64,000 bases of DNA from an uncultured Paracoccaceae bacterium (GTDB lineage: Bacteria > Pseudomonadota > Alphaproteobacteria > Rhodobacterales > Rhodobacteraceae). A program made the translations under genes and the position numbers. Location: positions 124,001-188,000 of the forward strand of contig CANLVD010000001.1 of the NCBI GenBank assembly GCA_947494445.1, in the 5' to 3' direction. The notes below the pieces were generated by a model. It did not search any database and was not told where the DNA came from. It was given only the letters and a program-made list of their open reading frames with translations. This document shows positions 16,000 to 25,113 of this stretch, piece by piece; the first letter of the stretch is position 1, and each line of letters starts with the position of its first letter.

Positions 16000-18294
16000 T
16001 CAGAATACGAGGTCGTAGGTGTCACCGCCAGCAACACGCAGCAGGATATCATCCAGCCCCGCTCCATCGATCAGAGCAAAGAGGATATGACCGCTGGGTT
16101 TGTAGATGATGAAAGCCTCCTGCACGGAAGCGCTGCCGGAAAACGTGCCATCCGCACCTTGAGTGTGCGTATAATTCACCTGAAAATCCGCACCTGTCGC
16201 ACCGGTCAGTCCAACTAGCAGCCGGTCTCCTTCGGTATCATTGAAATCCTGTATCCAGTCAGAGCCATGATCCGCGATGCCCTGATGATAGAAGGTGTCC
16301 CCTCCTGACCCACCGTTCAGCAGGTCCGACCCGAAACCGCCATTGATGAAGTCGATCCCGTCATTGCCGAAAATCGTATCCGCGAAGGCTGCACCGTTGA
16401 TCGTGTCATTGCCGGCCTGACCCTGCAGTTCATCCGCGCCGGCCCCGCCCGTGATCGTATCGTCTCCGTCCATCCCGTAGATCAGGTCATTGCCATACCC
16501 GCCATCGATCACATCGTTGCCCGCTCCGGCAAAAATCGTGTCGCGTTTGTCGTTCACGGAATCGCCACCATAGATGAAGTCATCGCCATCGCCACCGTTC
16601 AGAATGTCGGTGCCATCACCACCATAGATCGTGTCGGAGCCGGTGCCGCCGATCACCCGGTCATCGCCGTACCCACCATCGAGAATATCATCACCTGACC
16701 CGCCGTTCACCCGATCATCCCCGCCGCCACCGTTGAGCGTCTGGGTGACCGTCAGACCTGTGTTGCCGATGATGTCTGCGGCGGCGGTCGAGCCAGACGC
16801 GGCATCGCCTTCAAGCGCCAATGGATTGTAAGTTGCGTCAAACAACACCAGTTCTTCGACTTCGGACAGGGTCAGATTGCCATTGGTCAGCGTGAAAACT
16901 CCGCTGTCATCATCCTGAAGATAAAGGCCATTGGTGATGTAATCGGCAAGCGTCAGGTCGGACTGCAACAGCGTACCCGCTCCGTCGCGCAGCTCATACC
17001 CGGTCAGATCAAGCCGGTCGGTGCCTGCGCCTGCATGAAAACTGGCGTTGATCGCATAGGTCAGCGCCAACGTCTCATCATCAGCGGTGCCGGTCAGGGA
17101 AAACGTGCCCATATCCGCCACATCGATCCGGGAAATGCCTGCGATGGAGCCGGTTGCATTGCCATCAAGGCTGATTGATCCGGCTGAAAGATCGATGGTG
17201 AAATCCACCTGCTCTGTCGAGGTCAGTTGCAGGAGATCGACACCGGCGCCACCATCAAGCGCAAGCGTCAGGGAATCCTGACCAAGGATGTTTCGCCCGT
17301 CCTGCTCGGCGGCAAACGGGTCTAGGTCAAGGATGATCGTATCGTCTCCGCCCCCGGCGGTGATCTGGTGGGTATGGGCATAAGTTGCATCGACCAGATA
17401 GGTCAGCGTCTCGGGCAGATCGCTGCCGGAAAGCTGCCAGGTGGCGGCGTTCGGATCATGGCTGCCACTGGCCGCGCCTGCGATATCACCGTTGAGGGAA
17501 AACAGCTCTCCGTCGGGGCCGGTAACGGTGATGGATGAGATCGGGAAAGAGCCGTAAAGTGGCGTGATATCCAGCACATCACGGTGTCTGACCATATCGA
17601 TCAGATCCGGTTCAAGCCGTTCGAGAAATGCGTAGACTGCCGCCAGATCCGTGGTCGGAATGGAGCCTTCGACACGGGTGGTGAAAGCCTCGGTCGAGAC
17701 GGTGATTTCGGTTGCTGTGATGGACAGGTCCAGCACGGTGGAACTGCCGTCAAGAAGGCGCACATCCGTGATCCCAAGGGTGGCCAATGTGGCCAGCGCC
17801 TGCGGATCCGTCATGGGCGAGCCGTTTCCGTTGGTGATGAACCCGAAGGAGCGGGGGAAGAGCGCCTTGAGCGCCTGTCCCAGATTGTCGACGTCTTCAA
17901 TCGTGTTCAGGTTGGTCCCGTCGATCTGGATCGTCTGGTTGCCCGAGGCGGCCACAACACCCGTTGATGTGAACCCCAGGCCGATGATGTCAGCGCCAGT
18001 GTCATCCTCAAGCTGCAGCCCCGTAACATCGCCGTTGGTCGACAGTTCCGAGATCACCTGTTCGAACTGCTGGAAGCTTGAGATGCCCGTCAGGCTGAGC
18101 CCATCGATGGTCAGCGTGTTTCCTGCCTGTTCCATCACGATGCGGGTCGATGTGATTGACTGTGGTGTCCAGGTTCCAGGCAGTCCATCAAGTGCTGTGA
18201 TCGCGGCCTGAAGGTCCAGCTGGAAGTCGCCAGCGGTGCTGAGATCCCCCTCCGTCAGATCGAACAGTTTTGTATTTGTATTAATGTTCAGCAT
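16000..18294 (-). CDS. RTX calcium-binding protein, probable type I secreted
   Basis: A 764-residue acidic protein without a signal peptide. The first 500 or so residues are of unknown fold; then come about ten GGxGxDxhx nonapeptides in tandem, interrupted by an insertion (SVNDKRD). The last 100 residues, from SDWIQDFND, match the C-terminus of the neighbouring M10 peptidase and probably carry the secretion signal. Calcium folding of the repeats outside the cell is known for the family. No catalytic domain is recognised. The ribosome site GAGGGG precedes the ATG. Confidence 0.88.
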   Translation of the reverse strand: MLNINTNTKLFDLTEGDLSTAGDFQLDLQAAITALDGLPGTWTPQSITSTRIVMEQAGNTLTIDGLSLTGISSFQQFEQVISELSTNGDVTGLQLEDDTGADIIGLGFTSTGVVAASGNQTIQIDGTNLNTIEDVDNLGQALKALFPRSFGFITNGNGSPMTDPQALATLATLGITDVRLLDGSSTVLDLSITATEITVSTEAFTTRVEGSIPTTDLAAVYAFLERLEPDLIDMVRHRDVLDITPLYGSFPISSITVTGPDGELFSLNGDIAGAASGSHDPNAATWQLSGSDLPETLTYLVDATYAHTHQITAGGGDDTIILDLDPFAAEQDGRNILGQDSLTLALDGGAGVDLLQLTSTEQVDFTIDLSAGSISLDGNATGSIAGISRIDVADMGTFSLTGTADDETLALTYAINASFHAGAGTDRLDLTGYELRDGAGTLLQSDLTLADYITNGLYLQDDDSGVFTLTNGNLTLSEVEELVLFDATYNPLALEGDAASGSTAAADIIGNTGLTVTQTLNGGGGDDRVNGGSGDDILDGGYGDDRVIGGTGSDTIYGGDGTDILNGGDGDDFIYGGDSVNDKRDTIFAGAGNDVIDGGYGNDLIYGMDGDDTITGGAGADELQGQAGNDTINGAAFADTIFGNDGIDFINGGFGSDLLNGGSGGDTFYHQGIADHGSDWIQDFNDTEGDRLLVGLTGATGADFQVNYTHTQGADGTFSGSASVQEAFIIYKPSGHILFALIDGAGLDDILLRVAGGDTYDLVF

Positions 18295-18309
18295 TTACCA
18301 AACCCCTCA

Positions 18310-18327
18310 ACCGCCTCGCAGGGCGGT
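18310..18327 (-). promoter_or_regulatory. leader hairpin just upstream of the RTX gene ribosome site
   Basis: ACCGCC (18310-18315) pairs with GGCGGT (18322-18327) around a 6-nt loop. On the minus strand it lies directly before the GAGGGG ribosome site of the 764-residue RTX gene, in a divergent promoter region of only 78 bp. A role in translation control is possible but untested. Confidence 0.3.
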
Positions 18328-18372
18328 CTAGCGCGACAGGCGTTAACCAACTGCCAAATGTCAGGGGTTCGA

Positions 18373-19092
18373 ATGCGTCGGATTTTAGCTTTGATGGTCT
18401 TAGCTGCCGCACTGCCGAGTTGTGCGCGGGAGATGCCGACCGTCTGGCTCGGTGTTGGGCAATCAAGCGAGCATTTGGTTCCGGGCAGTCTGCGGCAGAC
18501 GGCAGATGTGTTCTTCGGAGAAGACAGCAGTTCGAATGCGCCTGCTTCCGCCTCGGCCAATGAAGAGCCATCGTCTGAAAACAGCCTGTCTGGTCTGATC
18601 GAAGCTGATGATCTCTTCAATTTCAAATCCGCGCGCTATGACCGCACCGATTATGGGGATTTGCGGATCGGGGCGCGGCAGAACATGGCGCTTGGCAATC
18701 GGTTGACCCTGTGGGTTCAGGCAGAGATCGGGGAGGCGCGGATAATCTATGATCTGCCTGACGGTCTGGGCGTCCTTACTGATCCGACAACCATCACACT
18801 GGAGGGTCTGGCCGGGGAGGCTGCCGTGGGACTTGCCGTGCAAGGGCCGGAGGTGCTGGGTTTGGCCAGCGCCGTGGAACTGGGTGCAGGGGTATCGGCG
18901 GCCCGGCTGGACGTGTCGGTTTCATCGGCGCTTCTGGATGTACGTCATCAGGTCACTGCGAACCAACCTTTCGGACTGGCAGCCATCAGTGTGACCGGGC
19001 CTGATGGAGGGCTGCAGGGGCGCGTCGGCCTGCGCCAGTCGCGTGACAGCGGGATCGGTCTGGACGTCGGCCTGCGGATGCGCCTGAACTGA
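18373..19092 (+). CDS. predicted exported envelope protein, unknown function
   Basis: A 239-residue protein beginning with a positively charged, hydrophobic signal segment (MRRILALMVLAAALPSC). The Cys after ALPS could be a weak lipobox, otherwise signal peptidase I would cut nearby. The rest alternates polar and hydrophobic residues and ends LDVGLRMRLN, suggestive of beta strands, perhaps an outer-membrane barrel or a periplasmic domain. The start at 18373 has AGGGG five bases upstream; an earlier in-frame ATG at 18358 lacks one. It lies between two RTX genes read on the other strand. No family recognised. Confidence 0.72.
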   Translation: MRRILALMVLAAALPSCAREMPTVWLGVGQSSEHLVPGSLRQTADVFFGEDSSSNAPASASANEEPSSENSLSGLIEADDLFNFKSARYDRTDYGDLRIGARQNMALGNRLTLWVQAEIGEARIIYDLPDGLGVLTDPTTITLEGLAGEAAVGLAVQGPEVLGLASAVELGAGVSAARLDVSVSSALLDVRHQVTANQPFGLAAISVTGPDGGLQGRVGLRQSRDSGIGLDVGLRMRLN

Positions 19093-19094
19093 GG

Positions 19095-20693
19095 TCAGGC
19101 GATGTCAAAGAGCGGTCCAACCCCGTCAAACATGATGTTGATCGCGCTTTCCGCTGCGCCATCAACCAGTGCAAAGAGCGTATGTCCGGATGGAACATGG
19201 ATCACGAATGCCTCCTGCACGCCCAGAACGCCAGCGTTCACGATATCCGCGTAATTGACCGTGAAATCGCCCGCTGATGCGCCTGCAAGATGAATATCGA
19301 GCACGTCGTTTTCCAGCGCCCGGAAATCCTGAATCCAGTCGGTGCTGTCGCCGGTTGTGCCGTCATGGATGAAACGGTCGCTGCCCGTACCCCCGTGCAG
19401 CAGATCTCGGCCGCCGCCGCCGATGATGATGTCATCCCCGTCATTGCCGTGAATCGTGTCCTGCATCGCGCCGCCATCAATCGTGTCATTGCCCCATTGG
19501 CCGCGCAATGTATCCGTGCCGGAGCCACCTGAGATGTTGTCGTTATCCTCCATCCCGAAGACGTCGTCATTGCCCGCACCTGCATCGATGGTGTCGTTGC
19601 CAGCCCCGCCGAATATCACGTCACCCATGTCGCCTGCTCCGGTGCCGCCGAAGATGAAATCGTCGCCGTCTTCACCCCAAAGCCAGTCCCAGCCCGCGCC
19701 GCCATCAATGGTGTCACCACCATCGCCGCCGAAGATCCGGTTGTAGATCGACGTGCCGGTGATCTGATCGGCAAAACTGGTGCCGATGGCGTCTTCAATC
19801 ACCGTGTTGCGCGCAATCCCGAAATTGCCGACGCGACCAAAGACAGACGAGATGCTTTCGGGTGCCAAATCGATGGTGACCCCGTCATCAAGACCCGAGA
19901 AATCCAGAGTGTCGCGGCCTGAGGCGTCAAATATGGTCATCGCAATGGATTGCTGGATGTCGAGGCTGTTGTACATCGCGCCGATGTCATGGGTGGTAAA
20001 GCCCGCGTTGACCGAGCCTTGTGTGCCATAAAGATACTGGATCGCGGCAATATCGGCCATCATCGGCGTGACCGTATAGGCAAAGCTTGCGGTGATGTCC
20101 GTGTTCTCGGATTGGTCGAAATAGGACATGGTCGAGACCTGCCAGCTTTCCAGCGGGTTGAGCGCATTGCTGCCATAGCTGGCCGAGCCGTTGTAGTTGC
20201 CCGCATGTCCCAGACCCAGCGCATGACCGATTTCATGGATGTAGGTTTGCAGGAAATAAGTGTTGTAGTTCAAATAGCCTGAGGCGTTGGTACCGACCCA
20301 GCTTTTCGAGATGTTGATGACCGAATAGGGACCCGAACCGCCGTAATATGTGTTGGCATAGGCCCCGGCACTTTCGTCATCAAACCTGATCTGGGACCCT
20401 GATGAGACCTGCTGGAAGTTCAACCCCGACACATCAGACCAGGTGTCCAGCGCCTTGACGGCCAACTGCTGACCGAGCGCGTTCAGGCGCGTGATATCGA
20501 CCGTAATCGTATCAGACGCGTTCTCGATAAGCTTGAAGGGAGAGGAGCCCTGATTGACCCAGTAATTCACCGTCAACTGGCTGACCAGCTGATCGAGATG
20601 AGTTCCATTCACCTCGGCCGCGCTGGACAGGGTCTGGCAAAGCGGCGCCATGTTGTCCGAGACCGCCGCGCTCATCTCACATTGAATGCACAT
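19095..20693 (-). CDS. serralysin-like M10 metallopeptidase with RTX repeats
   Basis: A 532-residue secreted zinc protease. The catalytic domain has HEIGHALGLGH (zinc ligands) and the Met-turn STMSYFD, then the serralysin-type RTX domain with GGxGxDxhx repeats, and a C-terminal TDWIQDF domain like that of the 764-residue RTX neighbour. The start at 20693 is preferred over 20723 because GGAGG lies seven bases upstream. The short N-terminus contains several cysteines (MCIQCEM) and may be a propeptide. No inhibitor gene or exporter adjoins; a type I exporter lies 36 kb away. Confidence 0.92.
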   Translation of the reverse strand: MCIQCEMSAAVSDNMAPLCQTLSSAAEVNGTHLDQLVSQLTVNYWVNQGSSPFKLIENASDTITVDITRLNALGQQLAVKALDTWSDVSGLNFQQVSSGSQIRFDDESAGAYANTYYGGSGPYSVINISKSWVGTNASGYLNYNTYFLQTYIHEIGHALGLGHAGNYNGSASYGSNALNPLESWQVSTMSYFDQSENTDITASFAYTVTPMMADIAAIQYLYGTQGSVNAGFTTHDIGAMYNSLDIQQSIAMTIFDASGRDTLDFSGLDDGVTIDLAPESISSVFGRVGNFGIARNTVIEDAIGTSFADQITGTSIYNRIFGGDGGDTIDGGAGWDWLWGEDGDDFIFGGTGAGDMGDVIFGGAGNDTIDAGAGNDDVFGMEDNDNISGGSGTDTLRGQWGNDTIDGGAMQDTIHGNDGDDIIIGGGGRDLLHGGTGSDRFIHDGTTGDSTDWIQDFRALENDVLDIHLAGASAGDFTVNYADIVNAGVLGVQEAFVIHVPSGHTLFALVDGAAESAINIMFDGVGPLFDIA

Positions 20694-20972
20694 AACACCC
20701 CTCCACCCGCACGGGCATGGCACACTCGTACCGCCCGAATTTCACCACTCCGGCCTAGACCGGCACCCACTTGTGCAAACAGGCCCTCATTCCTGCTTGC
20801 TGGGGGATGGGTAACGGGAAAGTTCTTGCCTGTTGGTGAACGGCGATAAACCAAACAAGCACAATTCACGGTCCATTTTAGCTTAAGGCTTTCTTACAGA
20901 ATCCAAGGCATGACTCAGGCAAGGCTCGGGGATTGACCGTCCGGGCATCATTTACAGGGGAGAAGTCCGGGT

Positions 20973-23216
20973 ATGCAGGGACATCCGCTCCAGAAGGCGC
21001 GCAAGCTTGTCCGGTTCTTCCGGCTGTCCAAGGATGAGGCTGATTATTGCGCGCGGTTGAAGGACAGCACGCATTTCAACGCGACCTTCTATCGCGACAC
21101 CCATTTGCAAAATCCGATATCCCGGCGCTACCCCGAGCGGCATTACGCCCTGTTTGGAGAGGCTTTGGGGCTGATGCCCAATCCGGGGTTTCAGCCGAAG
21201 TATTACCTGACCTCGAACGCCGATGTCGCCTCGGCCAACATGCGTCCCCTGGACCACTACATGCGCACGGGTCACAAGGAGGGGCGGGTGACGCTGCCAC
21301 AGGCCGATGTCGTGCTGTCGGCCCCGGATGTGCAGGTGCCGGTCATTCGCACCGGCCCGGCAGAGGCGGAATTCGCTGTGGTACTGCATCTCTATTACTA
21401 CGATCTGTGGGAAGAACTGGCCGCGCGGCTGGCCGATCAGGACATTCGCTTTGATCTGTTCGTGACGCTTACCGACCGGGGTGAAAGCACCGATGACATG
21501 GTGGTGCGGATCCTTGAGCGGTTTCCCAAGGCCCGGATTTTCCGTTATCCCAACCACGGGCGCGATATTTTTCCGTTCATGCATCTGAACAATTCCGGCG
21601 CGTTGCAGAGCTATCAGGCCGTTGCCAAGATCCATGGCAAGAAATCCCCCCATCGCGAAGACGGCGACAGCTGGCGGACCCATCTGGTCGGTGGTATCCT
21701 GCCCGGTGACGGCACGGCCGATCTGCTGCACCGTTTCCTGCAGGATCGTGACAGCGCGATCTGGGTGGCGGACGGGCAGATTTACAGCGGGAATCGCTGG
21801 TGGGGAAGCAATCGCGATGCCGCTGCCAAACTGTTGCGCCGGGTGGAATTGCGCCTGACGGACAGGGAACTGCGGTTTCCAGCCGGATCGATCTACTGGA
21901 TCAAGCCGCATCTGCTGTCGATGCTTCGTGCGCTGGACCTGACGCGGGAAGATTTCACCAACGAGGCCTGTCAGGTGGATGGCACCACGGCCCATGCGGT
22001 GGAACGCTCTATTGGTGTCATCGCCGACGCGGGTTCCTACCGGATGTCCCAGACCACAGATCTGCTGACGGTCCGGCATCTGGAAGCGAAGCGACCGGGC
22101 TTTGTCTCAGCCTTCTACCTGCCGCAGTTTCACCCGATCCCCGAGAATGATGACTGGTGGGGCAAGGGTTTCACCGAATGGCAGGGCGTAACCCGGGCGA
22201 AACCGAATTTTGAGGGACACAGGCAGCCGTTCTTGCCATCGGACCTCTCGTTCTATGACCTGCGCCAGACAAAGGTGATGGGCGACCAGTATCAGCTGGC
22301 CAAAGAGGCGGGAATCGATGCGTTTTGCGTCTATCACTATTGGTTCGACGGACATCGCCTGCTTGAGACGCCGATGGATGGTCTGCTGAAGCGTCCCGAG
22401 ATTCCGTTCAATTTCTACCTGTGCTGGGCCAATGAAAGCTGGCGGCGCAACTGGGATGGGTTGAGCGGCGAGGTTCTGATGCCACAATCCTATGCACAGG
22501 GGTTTGAAGGCGCGCTTGCCCGCTCTGCCCTGCCTTACATGACAGACCCACGCTACGCCCGGCCTGACGGGACCCGCCCGCGTTTTGTGATATACCGCCC
22601 CGGTGACATGCCGGATGCGGACGCAAGTATAGCCCGGTTGCGCGATGCCTGGCGCGATCTGGGCGTCGGAGAAGTCGAGCTGGGAGCAGTGCTGTTTCAC
22701 GGAGAGGAGCGCAAACGCGCCGGCTATGAAGGCTTTGATTTCCTGATCGAGATGCCCCCCCACGGGTCGGTCGGGGATGATGCCTATCTGGTCGGCGGCA
22801 AGGCCGAACCCGGTGCGCTTGGGGCAGGGCTTGCGCCCGGTTTCAAGGGTTTGGTTTATAATTACGATGCGGTGATTGCAGCGGGTTTGAAGGCACCTGA
22901 GGGGTTCGCGTCCGAGCAAGTGATCCCTGGTCTGATGCCATCCTGGGACAACACTGCCCGCCGCGGGACATCTGCCCATATCGCCTATGGCGCCAATCCT
23001 TCGCGCTTCCGCCACTGGCTGAAACACTGCATCGCTGAGCGGGTGCCGCAGGCCTACAGGCAGGAGGTATTCCTCAACGCATGGAATGAATGGGGCGAGA
23101 AGGCTGTGCTGGAGCCATCGCATCAATACGGCCATGCCTATCTTGACGTTTTGCGAGAACAGGTCGCCGTCGCAGATCAGATTGAAGAAACCGGTCAGGA
23201 CCGCGCGATTGTCTGA
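20973..23216 (+). CDS. RgpF-like / WbsX (GH99-like) two-domain glycan protein
   Basis: A 747-residue cytoplasmic protein. The N-terminal part (about 130-350) resembles rhamnan synthesis protein F, with PNHGRDIFPFM and KIHGKKSPH. The C-terminal part (about 360-725) is a WbsX/glycoside hydrolase 99-like domain with FYLPQFHPIPEND, WWGKGFTEW and NAWNEWGE. Such fusions occur in O-antigen and capsule clusters and are taken to be glycosyltransferases or glycan-processing enzymes. It overlaps the following sulfotransferase gene, so both likely act on the same surface glycan. Confidence 0.88.
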   Translation: MQGHPLQKARKLVRFFRLSKDEADYCARLKDSTHFNATFYRDTHLQNPISRRYPERHYALFGEALGLMPNPGFQPKYYLTSNADVASANMRPLDHYMRTGHKEGRVTLPQADVVLSAPDVQVPVIRTGPAEAEFAVVLHLYYYDLWEELAARLADQDIRFDLFVTLTDRGESTDDMVVRILERFPKARIFRYPNHGRDIFPFMHLNNSGALQSYQAVAKIHGKKSPHREDGDSWRTHLVGGILPGDGTADLLHRFLQDRDSAIWVADGQIYSGNRWWGSNRDAAAKLLRRVELRLTDRELRFPAGSIYWIKPHLLSMLRALDLTREDFTNEACQVDGTTAHAVERSIGVIADAGSYRMSQTTDLLTVRHLEAKRPGFVSAFYLPQFHPIPENDDWWGKGFTEWQGVTRAKPNFEGHRQPFLPSDLSFYDLRQTKVMGDQYQLAKEAGIDAFCVYHYWFDGHRLLETPMDGLLKRPEIPFNFYLCWANESWRRNWDGLSGEVLMPQSYAQGFEGALARSALPYMTDPRYARPDGTRPRFVIYRPGDMPDADASIARLRDAWRDLGVGEVELGAVLFHGEERKRAGYEGFDFLIEMPPHGSVGDDAYLVGGKAEPGALGAGLAPGFKGLVYNYDAVIAAGLKAPEGFASEQVIPGLMPSWDNTARRGTSAHIAYGANPSRFRHWLKHCIAERVPQAYRQEVFLNAWNEWGEKAVLEPSHQYGHAYLDVLREQVAVADQIEETGQDRAIV

Positions 23217-24189
23217 AATCTGCATCCATATCGGTACCCATAAAACCGGCACGACGCATATCCAGAACACACTACATGCCAACCGCCGACTGCTGCGCAA
23301 AAATGGGCTGTTCTATCCAGACATCGGACGCGCGACCGGTCAGCACGTGCTGACAACCCGCTGGATCACCTCGCTGCCAGCGGTCTATCAGGCGCGGCGT
23401 GACGTGCTGGCGAACTGGTCGAAAATCGAGCCAAAAGACGGCATTGTTTTCCTGAGTTCGGAGGAGTTTTCGCGGGCCGCGCCGGACCGGGTCAACTGGG
23501 CTGAGCTGAAAACCCTCTTGTCGCGATTCGAGCGCATCCGCATCTTGTGCGTATTGCGCAACCCTGTTGATTTTCTGCAATCGACCTATCTGGAGGTCAT
23601 CAAATCGCGCAATCTGATCCCGGTGCCGCAGTTCGTCACACAAACACTGGACCCATCCCATCAGGATCGGCTGTATTTCGATCCCAACCCCCTTCTGGAC
23701 CAGCTTCTTCTGGACTTTCCATGCGCCGACCTGAAGTTCATCGCCTATGAGCAGGCCCGAGCGAACTCCGGCGGTCTGCTGGGCGCGATTTTCACGCATC
23801 TTGGTGTTGATTGCGAGGTCTCTGAACTGACGGCAGCGGATCCCGCTCTGGCCAATGTGTCTCATTCTCCGCTGGTGGCCTGGGCGGCGCATCAGGTCTC
23901 CATGCCCGCAAGTGCCAGCAATCGCTTGCTGGACATCACAGCCGGGGTGATGCGCGATCTTTTTGGAGAGCGGAAAACCAGCCTGTTTTCCAGGACCGAG
24001 AGAGCGCTCCTGCGGGAGGAATTTGCCACCAAACTCGACCGGTTTGATGCAAGAGTTCAAGCCTTCGATCCGGATTTCAGGTCAGACCCCTTGCCAGGCG
24101 ATGATCTGCTCTGTCGCGGTGAGTTGGGCGCGCCGTTCTGGGTGAACCAGTCAAGGGCCATCCATGCGGCCTGCGGCAAGGCAGCCTGA
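23209..24189 (+). CDS. P-loop sulfotransferase-like protein
   Basis: A 326-residue cytoplasmic protein opening with the PAPS-binding P-loop IHIGTHKTGTTHIQ right at the N-terminus, followed by an RNPVDFLQSTY segment resembling the 3'-phosphate binding loop of sulfotransferases. The start is assigned to a TTG at 23209 that overlaps the upstream stop and has AGGA eight bases before it; no ATG lies near, and earlier in-frame ATGs at 23086 and 23134 add residues with no family likeness. The context suggests sulfation of the capsule or another surface sugar (inference). Confidence 0.8.
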   Translation: MSEICIHIGTHKTGTTHIQNTLHANRRLLRKNGLFYPDIGRATGQHVLTTRWITSLPAVYQARRDVLANWSKIEPKDGIVFLSSEEFSRAAPDRVNWAELKTLLSRFERIRILCVLRNPVDFLQSTYLEVIKSRNLIPVPQFVTQTLDPSHQDRLYFDPNPLLDQLLLDFPCADLKFIAYEQARANSGGLLGAIFTHLGVDCEVSELTAADPALANVSHSPLVAWAAHQVSMPASASNRLLDITAGVMRDLFGERKTSLFSRTERALLREEFATKLDRFDARVQAFDPDFRSDPLPGDDLLCRGELGAPFWVNQSRAIHAACGKAA

Positions 24190-24195
24190 GACCTT

Positions 24196-25113
24196 TCAGA
24201 CTTTTCCGAAAGCCGATGCCGCCAGCAGGGCGGTTGTGCCAAGTGTCCCCTGGCGGTAGACCCCGGACCGGCAAAGCCGCAGTGGTCGCAACAGATGGTT
24301 CCCGCTGCGGGCCCGGAGAAACCGGTTCAAAACCGTCTGATTGGCTGGCGTGAGACAGGCGTGGAATGGGATCAACGCCTCCGTGTTGAGAGTGGCCCAG
24401 TCCCGGAACCGCCCTTCGGACAGACCGGACAGACGGCGCAGGCCGGGACCCAGCCCGATGTTGCTGCCGCTTTGATTTTGCCCGTGCTGGCGATACAGCA
24501 GGCAGGGATCCCTATCATAGATGATCTGCCCACCCACTCCGCTGATGATCAGATAGATCCACCAGTCATGACTGACGATTTTCTGTGCCGTGGCCAGTGC
24601 CATAAGTTCAGCACCCGCCCGGTTCAGCACCATTGTGTTGCCGCCCGCAATGCTCTGCACCAGTGCATTGGCAAAATTCGGCCCGCGCCGAAACAAGGGA
24701 GAGGGGTGCTGCGGGCGCAATTGCGCATCAGCCACCAGCGTCCGCCCGCAATAAAGGGCAGGTGTGTCCGGATTGGTGCGCGACAATGCAGCAACCGCAC
24801 GGGTCAGCTTCTGGTCAAACCAGACATCATCCTGATCCGACAAGGCCACAAAATCCGCACCATGAGCCCCCATCGCGAGAAGCGACAGAAAATTGGCCGC
24901 AAAGCCTTTCAGCGGACCATGCCGGATCTGAACCCGACCTTTGGGCAAGGCTTCGGCAAAGTTCTGAACCTCGGTCAAGGTGCCGTCTGTCGACCCGTCG
25001 TCTGACACGATCAGTGACCAGTCCCTGTGGGTTTGCGATACGAAAGAGGCCATCTGATCGGCCAGATAAGTTGCGCCATTTCGGGTCGCCATGCGAATGG
25101 ACACATGGCTCAT
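24196..25113 (-). CDS. family 2 glycosyltransferase
   Basis: A 305-residue cytoplasmic glycosyltransferase of the rhamnosyltransferase-like GT2 group: N-terminal VSIRMATRNGATYLADQ, the nucleotide-binding VSDDGSTDGT and the signature ALSDQDDVWF. The acceptor and donor cannot be told. Its start overlaps the stop of the ABC permease gene upstream by 4 bp, so it is cotranscribed with the exporter permease and probably builds the exported polysaccharide. Confidence 0.9.
   Translation of the reverse strand: MSHVSIRMATRNGATYLADQMASFVSQTHRDWSLIVSDDGSTDGTLTEVQNFAEALPKGRVQIRHGPLKGFAANFLSLLAMGAHGADFVALSDQDDVWFDQKLTRAVAALSRTNPDTPALYCGRTLVADAQLRPQHPSPLFRRGPNFANALVQSIAGGNTMVLNRAGAELMALATAQKIVSHDWWIYLIISGVGGQIIYDRDPCLLYRQHGQNQSGSNIGLGPGLRRLSGLSEGRFRDWATLNTEALIPFHACLTPANQTVLNRFLRARSGNHLLRPLRLCRSGVYRQGTLGTTALLAASAFGKV

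Noticed and set aside
18361-18380. GGGGTTCGAAT resembling a tRNA T-loop
   Set aside because: No cloverleaf can be formed around it; it overlaps the start of a coding gene.
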